From assembly GCA_033763355.1 (NCBI GenBank), contig JANRKT010000009.1, positions 1 to 11,050 of the forward strand: 11,050 bases of DNA. Reading direction: 5' to 3'. The notes under the pieces are model-generated. The model was not told where the DNA came from and did not search any database. It was given only the letters and a program-made list of their open reading frames with translations. Shown here in pieces: positions 1 to 7,166 of this stretch (positions are counted from its first letter, which is position 1; each line of letters opens with the position of its first letter). The position numbers and the translations under genes were made by a program. Source of the stretch: JANRKT01 sp033763355 (GTDB lineage Bacteria > Bacteroidota > Bacteroidia > Chitinophagales > Chitinophagaceae).

Positions 1-46
1 ATCATCAATGTAAATAAACAAAAACTTTCATATTCCCTGTTAATAA

Positions 47-76
47 AAAACCCTCAGTATTTCTACTGAGGGTTTT
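47..76 (-). terminator. Rho-independent terminator of mdh
   Basis: A perfect 13-bp inverted repeat (AAAACCCTCAGTA and its complement) encloses a 4-base loop. On the minus strand the hairpin is followed by a T-rich run (TTTTTTATTA, positions 50-41). It lies 20 bases past the mdh stop codon, the expected place for an intrinsic terminator. The flanking A and T runs also make it weakly symmetrical, so it could stop transcription arriving from the left too. Confidence 0.93.
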
Positions 77-95
77 GCCGTAATTATTTTTAGTG

Positions 96-1031
96 TTAGG
101 CTGTAACGGTACTGAGCACATTGTTCATGTTTCGTACTGCATCAGCGCTTTTGGCAAACAAAGCTTTTTCTTCGTCACTAAGTTTGTAATCAATAATTTT
201 TTCCCAGCCGTTTCTGCCAATAGTAACCGGCACACCGAGGCAAATATCTTTCTGTCCATATTCACCTTCCAGGTAAACACAACAGGGAACAATCCTTTTC
301 TCATCCCTCACAATACTTTCAACAAGCATTGCTCCGGCTGCACCGGGTGCATACCAGGCTGAAGTTCCCAGTAAACCGGTTAATGTGGCCCCGCCTACCA
401 TTGTATCTGCGGCTACTTTTTTCAAAGTATCTGCATCAGCAAAATTATTTACCGGCATACCCATATAAGTGGCCAGTCTTGTTAATGGTATCATTGTTGT
501 ATCGCCATGGCCACCTATAACTGATGCCTGTAAATCGTTGGGCGAACATTTTAATGCCTGGCTTAAATAATAACGAAACCTTGCACTGTCAAGCGCCCCG
601 CCCATTCCGATTATCCTGTTCTTCGGCAGTCCCGATGATTTCAGTGCGAGGTAAGTCATGGTATCCATGGGATTGCTGATAACGATGATAATTGCATTGG
701 GCGAATGTTTAAGAATGTTTTCAGTTACACCTTTCACAATACCTGCATTAATGCCAATCAGTTCTTCCCTTGTCATGCCGGGTTTGCGTGGGAGTCCGGA
801 AGTAATAACAGCCACATCCGATCCGGCTGTTTTGCTGTAGTCGTTGGTGCTGCCAATAACTTTGGTATCAAACCCTTCAATTTGTGCGGTCTGCATCAGG
901 TCCATTGCCTTGCCTTCTGCCACGCCTTCTTTTATATCTAAAACCACCAGTTCGCTGCACAATTCTTTTCGTGCAATATTATCGGCACAGGTAGCCCCTA
1001 CAGCCCCGGCGCCTACAACAGTTACTTTCAT
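96..1031 (-). CDS. mdh: Malate dehydrogenase, LDH-like NAD-dependent type
   Basis: This enzyme interconverts malate and oxaloacetate with NAD in the cytoplasm, as part of the TCA cycle. The 311-residue protein is full length for the family. It begins with a Rossmann fold (GAGAVG, residues 7-12) and has Asp32 at the end of the second strand, which binds the NAD ribose. The active-site loop PRKPGMTREEL (81-91) carries Arg82 and Arg88; arginine at the first position, where lactate dehydrogenases have glutamine, indicates malate rather than lactate. Asn120, Asp148/Arg151 (DSAR) and His175 (GGHGD) complete the catalytic set. An in-frame start at 1073 would add 14 residues but falls inside the predicted -7 box, whereas the ATG at 1031 starts directly with MKVTVVGAGAVG as in relatives. 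The gene is probably monocistronic: it has its own promoter and terminator. Confidence 0.96.
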   Translation of the reverse strand: MKVTVVGAGAVGATCADNIARKELCSELVVLDIKEGVAEGKAMDLMQTAQIEGFDTKVIGSTNDYSKTAGSDVAVITSGLPRKPGMTREELIGINAGIVKGVTENILKHSPNAIIIVISNPMDTMTYLALKSSGLPKNRIIGMGGALDSARFRYYLSQALKCSPNDLQASVIGGHGDTTMIPLTRLATYMGMPVNNFADADTLKKVAADTMVGGATLTGLLGTSAWYAPGAAGAMLVESIVRDEKRIVPCCVYLEGEYGQKDICLGVPVTIGRNGWEKIIDYKLSDEEKALFAKSADAVRNMNNVLSTVTA

Positions 1032-1070
1032 TGGAGAACTATTTTTATGTGAGAAAATTTTGAAGTGCAG

Positions 1071-1102
1071 CAAAGGTAATTGTTGGGGTATTGATGAACA
1101 AA
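1071..1102 (-). promoter_or_regulatory. Bacteroidota-type promoter of mdh
   Basis: Read on the minus strand there is TTTG (1102-1099), a 20-base spacer, then TACCTTTG (1078-1071). This matches the Bacteroidota primary sigma consensus TTTG-N(about 19-20)-TAnnTTTG. Transcription would start near 1064, giving a leader of about 33 bases before the ATG at 1031. The match is by eye, but both boxes are exact and the spacing is right. Confidence 0.75.
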
Positions 1103-1195
1103 TTTTGAACAGCGGGCTGATGCGGTTAAATCTTTTCCTCTTTAAGCGTAAATTTCTAACTTAGTTGCCTTCTTTAACCTGTAAAATCAGCCGCC

Positions 1196-1711
1196 ATGAT
1201 TATCCTGTATTTTATCCTTGGCATTATAGCCGCTTTGCTGCTTATTGCCCTCGTTTCGCCTGCCAGATATCTTGTTGAAAAATCCATTGTTATCAACAAA
1301 CCGGTGAACGAGGTGTATATGAAAGTAGCCGACCTGAATTATTACAACAAATGGAACCCCTGGCAGCAATCTGACCCAACGGCTACGGCAAACATTACGG
1401 GTTCTGCCGACAGCATTGGTCACAGATACGGATGGGAAGGGAAAAAAGTGGGGGTGGGCAGTTTAACATTAGCCAACCGCACAACCAATCAAAACATTCA
1501 TTTTGATCTTGAATTTGTGAAACCATGGAAATCAAAAGCGGATGATGACTGGACTTTTGCAAATGAAAACGGCAATACCAAAGTGGTTTGGCGCAACAGC
1601 GGCGGCCTGCCTTTTCCCGTGGCACGTATCATGGGGCCGATGATTAAAAAAAACCTTAACCACCAGTTTGAAGTCGGGCTGAGTAATTTAAAGAAGATGT
1701 GCGAAAGGTAA
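1196..1711 (+). CDS. Membrane-anchored SRPBCC/START-fold protein
   Basis: A 171-residue protein with one N-terminal hydrophobic helix (about residues 2-20, ILYFILGIIAALLLIALV) followed by an SRPBCC (polyketide cyclase/START-like) domain from about residue 25 to the end. The opening of the domain is typical: VEKSIVINKPVNEVY, then the aromatic DLNYYNKWNPW (47-57), and an amphipathic helix near the C-terminus (HQFEVGLSNLKKMCE). The fold makes a hydrophobic cavity for small ligands, but the ligand cannot be read from sequence. The helix probably tethers the domain to the inner membrane. The gene is divergent from mdh across a 164-base spacer. An imperfect -7 box (TAACTTAG, 1157-1164) lies upstream without a clear -33 partner. 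No terminator is evident on its strand. Family assignment is confident; function is unknown. Confidence 0.85.
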   Translation: MIILYFILGIIAALLLIALVSPARYLVEKSIVINKPVNEVYMKVADLNYYNKWNPWQQSDPTATANITGSADSIGHRYGWEGKKVGVGSLTLANRTTNQNIHFDLEFVKPWKSKADDDWTFANENGNTKVVWRNSGGLPFPVARIMGPMIKKNLNHQFEVGLSNLKKMCER

Positions 1712-1749
1712 GATTATTATCTATTAAACACAGGATTTGTCAGGTGTCT

Positions 1750-1781
1750 GCATAAATAAAAAGCCCCGCAAACGGCAGGGC
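1750..1781 (-). terminator. Terminator of the FadL-like gene
   Basis: On the minus strand GCCCTGC (1781-1775), a 5-base loop and GCGGGGC (1769-1763) form a 7-bp stem with one G-U pair, followed by TTTTTATTTATG. It begins 27 bases after the stop codon of the outer membrane protein gene. On the plus strand the same sequence has a C-A mismatch in the stem and no T run, so it should act mainly on the minus-strand transcript. Confidence 0.8.
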
Positions 1782-1808
1782 ATGTTACTTTAGTTTTCGG
1801 GATGGTTT

Positions 1809-3356
1809 TTAAAATTTAAAGCCAAATGTCAATAACAGGTTTCCATTTCCGCCTTTAACTGTTGCGGGTGCAAAAAAGCCCTGGTCGAGGCGATAAGGAT
1901 AAAATCCGTCTTTGGCAAGCTGGTGAACATAGGTAAGGTCAACAAAAACCCCTTTGTCACGGTAACCCAAACCGCCGCTTATGTTCATTCTTCTGCCCTT
2001 AATGTTATCATCCTGGTATGGATTGCCATAGTATGCAAATCCAGCCCGCACCATAAACGTGTGGAATTTCAGTTCGCCGCCTATCCTTGCATTGATGGTG
2101 CTTTTAAACTGGTTGTCAATAGCCGTATTGAGTTGTTCAAAATAATCACTTCCGTTACTGCCTCCTGTTGTTTGATCTGCTGTTTTAAAAGAAGATGCTT
2201 TGTAATCCACATACTCCACGTCAGCGCTCAAAAAAGCCCTTTGTCTTTTCACATCATTTTCCTCCCTGAAAACATAAGAAGCGCCGAGCATCAGCCTGAG
2301 AGGGGAAACGAGGTTATAATTGAATTCACCCGGTTCGCCGCTGTTAAAATCTTTTGAGTTTTGTGTTTTTACTGCAGGTGAACCGCCATAACCTTCAAGG
2401 TCTGTTGTAACGGCAGCGGTGTATTCATCCTTCATGTTATAGAAAGTGGGTGTGTGAAATGCAAAACCTACGCGGAAATATTCTACCGGCCTGTAGATGA
2501 TGCCCAGTTTTGCATTAATTCCCATGCCCGAAGTTTTCAATGTCTCTGCAGCAGTAAAATACTTGAAGTTATTAATGGTTGTTGTGGCATCCTCTTCCCT
2601 GAAAGTACTTGTGCGTTCAAAGTCAAGTATGTTTATACCAATGCTTCCTCCCAAATAAAGTTTATCCAGCAGGTTGGCGCTGGCGCCAAATGAAAAATCA
2701 GTAATGCCTCCTTTGGTTTCAATTTCCTGCTGCTGGTTCACTCCTGTTAAAGGTGTTGAAAGGCTGCGGTACCCCGCTACCGATCCGCCTGTTCCGCTGA
2801 TGGTGTCAATGAGGTAGGTATTAAAAGCAAGGCTTGCGCCATATGGAAAATTCTGCGCCGCTGCATTGGGGTCTGTTACGTTGTTGTTGATGAGTTCTTC
2901 GAGATATTTTTCTGAATAAGAGGTCTGGTTATTTAACCCTTTATAGAAAATTTTACTGTTGAAATTCGCTGCCCTGTTTACCGCAAGGCCAAAACTGTAA
3001 TTGCGCCAGTTGCTGCCCTGTCTTGTCGGTGTAGCGAAAACAAGGCCTGAAGCGCCATAGTTGAAGTTGCTTTTCTTCCCTTTTTCGGTTTCTCCAAGAT
3101 AGGTTGATTTGTTGTTTATAAAGCTAAAACCGGGTGTTAAAACAAACTCATTGGTTTTGTAAAAGGCAAGTCCGGCAGGGTTAATATATGTGGCAGACAA
3201 ATCGCCGCCGAGAGAAACCATTGTACCGCCAATGGCATAATTGCGGGCAGTTCCGCCCTGTGTTAACCAGGAATAACGCAATGCATCGGCCGGTTCCTGT
3301 GCTATGATGCCTGAGCTGAGCAACAACATCCCGCCTGTAAGGTATGCTATCTTCAT
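1809..3356 (-). CDS. FadL/OmpP1/TodX-like outer membrane beta-barrel protein
   Basis: A 515-residue outer membrane protein of the FadL/OmpP1 (TodX) transport superfamily, whose characterised members carry hydrophobic compounds across the outer membrane. An N-terminal Sec signal peptide (MKIAYLTGGMLLLSSGIIAQ) probably is cleaved near Ala19-Gln20. The family opening follows: GGTARNYAIGGTMVSLGGD (34-52) and SATYINPAGLAFY (54-66), the characteristic NPAGL element. The rest alternates short polar and aromatic segments as expected for transmembrane strands, and the protein ends in Phe (LLLTFGFKF), the usual C-terminal signal for barrel insertion. Many Bacteroidota members have no known substrate, and none can be inferred here. 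It lies 98 bases downstream of the Asn-rich lipoprotein gene on the same strand. I see no clear promoter of its own, so the two may be co-transcribed. Confidence 0.88.
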   Translation of the reverse strand: MKIAYLTGGMLLLSSGIIAQEPADALRYSWLTQGGTARNYAIGGTMVSLGGDLSATYINPAGLAFYKTNEFVLTPGFSFINNKSTYLGETEKGKKSNFNYGASGLVFATPTRQGSNWRNYSFGLAVNRAANFNSKIFYKGLNNQTSYSEKYLEELINNNVTDPNAAAQNFPYGASLAFNTYLIDTISGTGGSVAGYRSLSTPLTGVNQQQEIETKGGITDFSFGASANLLDKLYLGGSIGINILDFERTSTFREEDATTTINNFKYFTAAETLKTSGMGINAKLGIIYRPVEYFRVGFAFHTPTFYNMKDEYTAAVTTDLEGYGGSPAVKTQNSKDFNSGEPGEFNYNLVSPLRLMLGASYVFREENDVKRQRAFLSADVEYVDYKASSFKTADQTTGGSNGSDYFEQLNTAIDNQFKSTINARIGGELKFHTFMVRAGFAYYGNPYQDDNIKGRRMNISGGLGYRDKGVFVDLTYVHQLAKDGFYPYRLDQGFFAPATVKGGNGNLLLTFGFKF

Positions 3357-3395
3357 ACGTTCAATTTTTTAAACAGGGAAATAAGATATGGTAAA

Positions 3396-3425
3396 GCAGG
3401 GTGTTGGGTACGCTCTCCACCCTGC
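3396..3425 (-). other. Intercistronic hairpin between lipoprotein and FadL-like genes
   Basis: GCAGGGTG (3396-3403) and CACCCTGC (3418-3425) form a perfect 8-bp inverted repeat with a 14-base loop, in the 98-base gap. On the minus strand it is followed only by TTTACC, a poor T run. It may be a weak terminator or attenuator for the upstream lipoprotein gene, or an RNA-stabilising hairpin that sets the expression ratio of the two genes. Confidence 0.45.
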
Positions 3426-3454
3426 AATAATGTTATATTCAGAAATTATATTGG

Positions 3455-4246
3455 TTATTGGCCACCGCCGCTTTTGGGGAATGTTCTTACAGGGGCGCTG
3501 CCTCCGCTGCTGCCACTGCTACCGCTGCTTTTTGAGCCGGAGTTGCCAGAACTTCCTGAAGAGTTGTTGCGGGGTTCAAATGTGCGTACAGGATTGGAAT
3601 TGCCTGAACTATTGCTCCTGCTGTTGTTATTGGAGTTATTGAAATTTCTTCCGTTGTTGCTGCTTCCGGAATTATTGTTACCGAATACCCTTATAGGCGA
3701 TCCATTACCTGAATTATTGCTGTTCATCCAGCCGCGTTTCGGGTTATATGAGCCGTTGTTGTTATTGTTATTTGTGTTCAGGTTATACACCCTTGGGCCA
3801 TTCGCAATGGGGTTCTTGTTAATGGGTTTGGGATTTACAATAACAATGGGCTGGCCGTAATAAACGGGGCAGAAGGGATTGTTCCAGTAACTGTAAGTGT
3901 TAAAGTATGGGTTCCAGTTCCAGCGGTTATACAAATTGATGTTGCTGTAATAAAGCTGGTTGTTCCACCTGCTGTCGTTCCAGTAATAATAATCATCATC
4001 AAAAGACGACCAGCGGTTGCGGTTAAGCGATTTCATCCGCAAATACCTGTCATTGGTATTTACATAATCGTTGTTGTATTCATCATCTGCTTTTTCTACA
4101 CGCACATATTCATCTTCGTTAACATTGGGAATTTGCCGGGCAGGTGAGTAGTAAACATCATCCGGCGTTTGCCCTGATTTATATAAAGTGGAGCAGCTGC
4201 TGAAAGCCGCAATTGATACGACGAGGAGTAAAATTCTTGTGTTCAT
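3455..4246 (-). CDS. Asn/Ser/Gly-rich lipoprotein of unknown function
   Basis: I do not recognise a named family. The 263-residue protein starts with a lipoprotein signal (MNTRILLLVVSIAAFSSC), with the acylated Cys at residue 18. Residues 28-75 are acidic and tyrosine-rich. Residues 79-132 are dense in Trp, Tyr and Asn (DDDYYYWND, NRWNWNPYF, YSYWNNPF). From about 155 to the end it is low-complexity Asn, Ser and Gly, with a six-Asn run at 159-164. Three short motifs recur in this tail: PIRVF (184-188), PVRTF (219-223) and PVRTF (252-256), 33-35 residues apart. The protein is probably anchored to the outer membrane with a disordered tail. It precedes the FadL-like gene and is divergent from proS. 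Although the composition is unusual, the reading frame is open throughout with a clear signal peptide, so it is a real gene. Confidence 0.82.
   Translation of the reverse strand: MNTRILLLVVSIAAFSSCSTLYKSGQTPDDVYYSPARQIPNVNEDEYVRVEKADDEYNNDYVNTNDRYLRMKSLNRNRWSSFDDDYYYWNDSRWNNQLYYSNINLYNRWNWNPYFNTYSYWNNPFCPVYYGQPIVIVNPKPINKNPIANGPRVYNLNTNNNNNNGSYNPKRGWMNSNNSGNGSPIRVFGNNNSGSSNNGRNFNNSNNNSRSNSSGNSNPVRTFEPRNNSSGSSGNSGSKSSGSSGSSGGSAPVRTFPKSGGGQ
3755..3772 (-). repeat. Asn-codon triplet tract in the lipoprotein gene
   Basis: Six consecutive Asn codons (AAT/AAC mixed) encode residues 159-164 of the lipoprotein; on the plus strand they read as GTT and ATT triplets. The tract is short and imperfect. 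It may change length in steps of one codon, which would not break the frame. Confidence 0.6.
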
Positions 4247-4255
4247 ATATGGGGT

Positions 4256-4287
4256 TTTAGAATTTCAGTATGAAGTTACTACATTTG
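4256..4287 (+). promoter_or_regulatory. Candidate proS promoter
   Basis: TACATTTG (4280-4287) is an exact match to the Bacteroidota -7 consensus TAnnTTTG. About 20 bases upstream is only TTTAG (4256-4260), an imperfect -33 element. Transcription would start near 4294, leaving a leader of about 80 bases before the proS ATG. A 10-bp perfect palindrome (CGAAATTTCG, 4288-4297) immediately follows the -7 box and overlaps the expected start site. Confidence 0.5.
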
Positions 4288-4373
4288 CGAAATTTCGTCT
4301 GTTAATCTATATACAAATAGTAAGCCGTGAGGTTCAGAACGTTGCGTGGCTGCTGTTAAATAACATCTAAAAC

Positions 4374-5852
4374 ATGAGCAAGGAAATTACATCAAGGTCA
4401 GAGGATTACGCACAATGGTATAACGATCTTGTTTTAAAAGGCGGGCTGGCAGATTATTCCGCAGTAAGGGGCTGTATGGTAATAAAGCCATATGGCTATA
4501 CGCTTTGGGAAAACATGCAGGATGCACTGGATAAAATGTTTAAGGATACCGGGCATGTGAATGCTTATTTTCCTTTGTTTGTTCCCCGCAGTTTTCTTGA
4601 AAAGGAAGAAGGCCATGCAGAAGGGTTTGCAAAAGAGTGCGCTGTTGTTACGCACTACCGTTTAAAAGTTAACCCTGATAAAAAGGGCACATTAATGGTT
4701 GACCCGGATTCGAAACTGGAAGAGGAACTCATTGTCAGGCCCACCAGTGAGGCAGTAATATGGAATACATACAAAGACTGGATACAATCTTACCGAGATT
4801 TGCCTTTGCTGATTAACCAGTGGGCCAATGTGGTAAGGTGGGAGATGAGGACACGTTTGTTTTTGCGTACTGCGGAATTTTTATGGCAGGAAGGCCACAC
4901 TGCACATGCAACATCAGACGAAGCCATAGCAGAAGCTGAACAGATGCTGGGTGTATATGCTGAATTTGCCGAAAACTGGATGGCATTGCCTGTTATAAAA
5001 GGGGTGAAAACTCCCAATGAGAGGTTTGCAGGCGCCGTAGAAACTTATTGTATTGAAGCATTGATGCAGGATGGCAAAGCATTGCAGGCAGGTACTTCGC
5101 ATTTTTTGGGACAGAATTTTGCCAAAGCCTTTGACGTAAAGTTCCTGAACAAAGAAAACAAACAGGAGCATGTATGGGCCACGTCATGGGGTGTGTCAAC
5201 AAGGCTTATCGGCGCATTGGTAATGGCCCACAGTGATGACAGCGGTTTGATATTACCTCCGAAAATTGCGCCTTTCCAGGTGGTGATTGTTCCCATTTCA
5301 AAAGGTGATGAGCAAAAAGTTTTGATTGATGCTAAAGTGAAAACAATAATGGAGCAGTTAAAGGCTGCAGGCATTACTGTTAAGTATGATAACAATGACA
5401 ATGCAAGGCCGGGCTGGAAATTTGCTGAATATGAACTTAAGGGTGTGCCTGTAAGGATTGCCATTGGCGCAAGGGATATTGAAAACAATGTGGCTGAAGT
5501 AGCAAGAAGGGATACCAAAGAAAAGATGAGCATGGGATTTGATGGTTTGGCTGTACAGGTAAAAAAACTTCTTGACGATATACAGCAGAACTTATACAAT
5601 AAAGCCCGGACATACCGTGATGCACACATTACCCCTGCCAATACATGGGATGAGTTTAAAAAGCTGCTGGAAGAAAAAGGCGGTTTCGTCTCAGCGCACT
5701 GGGATGGCACTTCAGAAACAGAAGATAAAATAAAGGAAGAAACCAAAGCCACCATCCGCTGCATTCCGCTAAACAATGCAAGGGAAGACGGCAAATGTAT
5801 TTACAGCGGCAAACCGAGTAAAGAAAGGGTTTTGTTTGCCCTTGCGTATTAA
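4374..5852 (+). CDS. proS: Prolyl-tRNA synthetase, short archaeal/eukaryote-type (type 3)
   Basis: This enzyme charges tRNA-Pro with proline in the cytoplasm. It is 492 residues long and lacks the editing insertion found in the longer bacterial type. Class II motif 1 lies near residues 33-71, RPTSE at 122-126, motif 2 at 155-175 (RWEMRTRLFLR, then EFLWQEGH), the proline pocket element GTSHFLGQNFAKAF at 240-253, and motif 3 at 273-300 (GVSTRLIGALVMAH). The anticodon-binding domain runs from about 300 to 400 (VPVRIAIGARD, 358-368). The C-terminal domain (about 405-492) ends in FALAY; a terminal Tyr is a family hallmark and reaches toward the active site. In zinc-binding relatives this domain has four Cys; here only Cys475 appears to remain, with Trp443, a Thr/Glu near 448-450 and Ser478 at the other places. 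The ATG at 4374 has no Shine-Dalgarno sequence, as is usual in this phylum. Confidence 0.97.
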   Translation: MSKEITSRSEDYAQWYNDLVLKGGLADYSAVRGCMVIKPYGYTLWENMQDALDKMFKDTGHVNAYFPLFVPRSFLEKEEGHAEGFAKECAVVTHYRLKVNPDKKGTLMVDPDSKLEEELIVRPTSEAVIWNTYKDWIQSYRDLPLLINQWANVVRWEMRTRLFLRTAEFLWQEGHTAHATSDEAIAEAEQMLGVYAEFAENWMALPVIKGVKTPNERFAGAVETYCIEALMQDGKALQAGTSHFLGQNFAKAFDVKFLNKENKQEHVWATSWGVSTRLIGALVMAHSDDSGLILPPKIAPFQVVIVPISKGDEQKVLIDAKVKTIMEQLKAAGITVKYDNNDNARPGWKFAEYELKGVPVRIAIGARDIENNVAEVARRDTKEKMSMGFDGLAVQVKKLLDDIQQNLYNKARTYRDAHITPANTWDEFKKLLEEKGGFVSAHWDGTSETEDKIKEETKATIRCIPLNNAREDGKCIYSGKPSKERVLFALAY

Positions 5853-5872
5853 AATGGAAACCGGAATATAAA

Positions 5873-7033
5873 TTAAGATTGGCTTCTGTGAATTGCGTAT
5901 TCTACTCCACGCAGTTCAGCAAGCCCCCTTAATCTTCCAATTGCGCTGTAACCCGGGTAAGTTGTTTTCTTCAGGTCATCCAGCATCTGGTGGCCATGAT
6001 CCGGCCGCATGGGAATAGAAACATTTCTCCGCTTCATCAGCAATACTATTTCTTTGATAACGGCATACATATCCACATCTCCATCGAGGTGATCGGCTTC
6101 AAAGAAATTTCCATCTGCATCTCTCTTTGTACTGCGTAAATGGATAAAATGAATGTGATCACCTAACCGCTTTACCATTCCCGGCAGATCATTATCAGCA
6201 CGTACACCATACGAACCGGTGCAATAACATAAACCATTAGCCGGTGATGGCGCCGCATCTAATAATTCCTTTGCATCCTTCTCTGTGCTCACAATTCTTG
6301 GTAAACCAAGTAATGGATAAGGAGGATCATCCGGATGAATGGCCATTTTTAATCCTGCTTCCTCCGCCACAGGCACAACCTGCTGCAGAAAATAAAATAA
6401 ATGTTGCTTCAATTTGGCAGCATCAATATGTTCATAAGTTTTCAATGCTGTAAGGATCTGTTCCGGAGTGAAGCGCTCTTCACTTCCGGGCAAGCCCAAT
6501 AAAGCATTTTTGTATAATATTTCTTTTTCTTCATCCGTCATCAGCTTCAACCTTGATTCCGCTTTCTTAATCTCTTCCTCTGTATAATCTTTTTCGGCAC
6601 CAGGGCGTTTCAACAGGAAAAGGTCGAATGCAACGAATGCCGGTTTTTCAAACCGCAATGCTTTACTCCCATCGGGCATGGTATAGAAAATGTCTGTTCT
6701 CATCCAGTCGAGTATGGGCATGAAATTATACGTTACTACTTTCAGGCCACATGCTGCTGTATTGCGCAAACTCTGTTTGTAATTTTCAATATGCTGTTTG
6801 AAATGGCCCGTTTGCTTTTTAATGTCTTCGCTTACCGGCAGGCTTTCTATCACAGTCCAGGTCATTCCCGCCGCTTCCACCTGTAATTTTCTTTTATTGA
6901 TCTCATCCGTCGTCCATACTTCGCCAACAGGAATATGATGTAATGCTGTTACCACTCCGGTACATCCTGCCTGTCGTATGTCTGATAAACTAACCGGGTC
7001 ATTGGGCCCGAACCAGCGCATTGTTTGTTCCAT
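5873..7033 (-). CDS. uxuA: Mannonate dehydratase
   Basis: UxuA removes water from D-mannonate to give 2-keto-3-deoxygluconate, a cytoplasmic step in glucuronate breakdown. The protein has 386 residues from the start chosen here, close to the usual length of about 390. The N-terminus MEQTMRWFGPNDPVSLSDIR matches the family, which is why I chose the ATG at 7033 over one two codons earlier at 7039. Later family segments, numbered from the earlier ATG, are HPDDPPYPLLGLPRIV (235-250), GLCYCTGSYG (269-278), HIHFIHLRS (295-303) and MRPDHGHQM (344-352). These contain the probable divalent metal ligands: a His (235), a Cys (271 or 273), His300 and Asp347. No uxuB, uxaC or kdgK lies beside it here, so its pathway partners must be elsewhere. 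It ends 20 bases from the proS stop, tail to tail, with no terminator in between. I found no convincing promoter or operator upstream. Confidence 0.95.
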   Translation of the reverse strand: MEQTMRWFGPNDPVSLSDIRQAGCTGVVTALHHIPVGEVWTTDEINKRKLQVEAAGMTWTVIESLPVSEDIKKQTGHFKQHIENYKQSLRNTAACGLKVVTYNFMPILDWMRTDIFYTMPDGSKALRFEKPAFVAFDLFLLKRPGAEKDYTEEEIKKAESRLKLMTDEEKEILYKNALLGLPGSEERFTPEQILTALKTYEHIDAAKLKQHLFYFLQQVVPVAEEAGLKMAIHPDDPPYPLLGLPRIVSTEKDAKELLDAAPSPANGLCYCTGSYGVRADNDLPGMVKRLGDHIHFIHLRSTKRDADGNFFEADHLDGDVDMYAVIKEIVLLMKRRNVSIPMRPDHGHQMLDDLKKTTYPGYSAIGRLRGLAELRGVEYAIHRSQS

Positions 7034-7166
7034 TAACATAAAGCTGTAAATTTTATAAGTGTTGATTTAATCAGGGTTTGTTTTTTCATACAGCAATAAT
7101 AAAACTAAAAGTTTGCTTTTGTGAGCGCCGCTCAACTGCCCGGTCCATACCATGTAAACAGTTTAT
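7034..7166. other. Spacer between the YyaL-like gene and uxuA
   Basis: This 133-base spacer contains a small palindromic element, TGAGCGCCGCTCA (7122-7134), a 5-bp stem with a tight 3-base loop. No T run follows it directly on the minus strand, so it is not a good intrinsic terminator. The remainder is AT-rich. A one-mismatch -7 box (TATTATTG, minus strand, about 7092-7099) lacks a -33 partner. Whether uxuA has its own promoter or is read through from upstream is undecided. Confidence 0.3.

Noticed and set aside
3474..3860. Plus-strand open frame coding for a Leu/Pro-rich 128-residue protein opposite the lipoprotein gene
   Set aside because: It is the antisense shadow of Asn/Ser codons (GTT/GCT/ATT complements read in another frame). 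It has no start signal and no sensible fold, and the minus-strand frame has a clear lipoprotein signal.
4309..4320. TACTATTTG on the minus strand considered as the -7 box of the lipoprotein gene
   Set aside because: The spacing inside the box is one base too long for TAnnTTTG and there is no -33 element at the right distance.
5045..5794. Minus-strand open frame of 249 residues inside proS
   Set aside because: It lies wholly within the well-supported synthetase gene, is Ser/Cys/Leu-rich in the manner of antisense frames and shows no recognisable domain.
7122..7134. Short palindrome TGAGCGCCGCTCA considered as a terminator for the YyaL-like gene
   Set aside because: The stem is only 5 bp with a 3-base loop and no T run follows on the minus strand; kept only as a note on the spacer.
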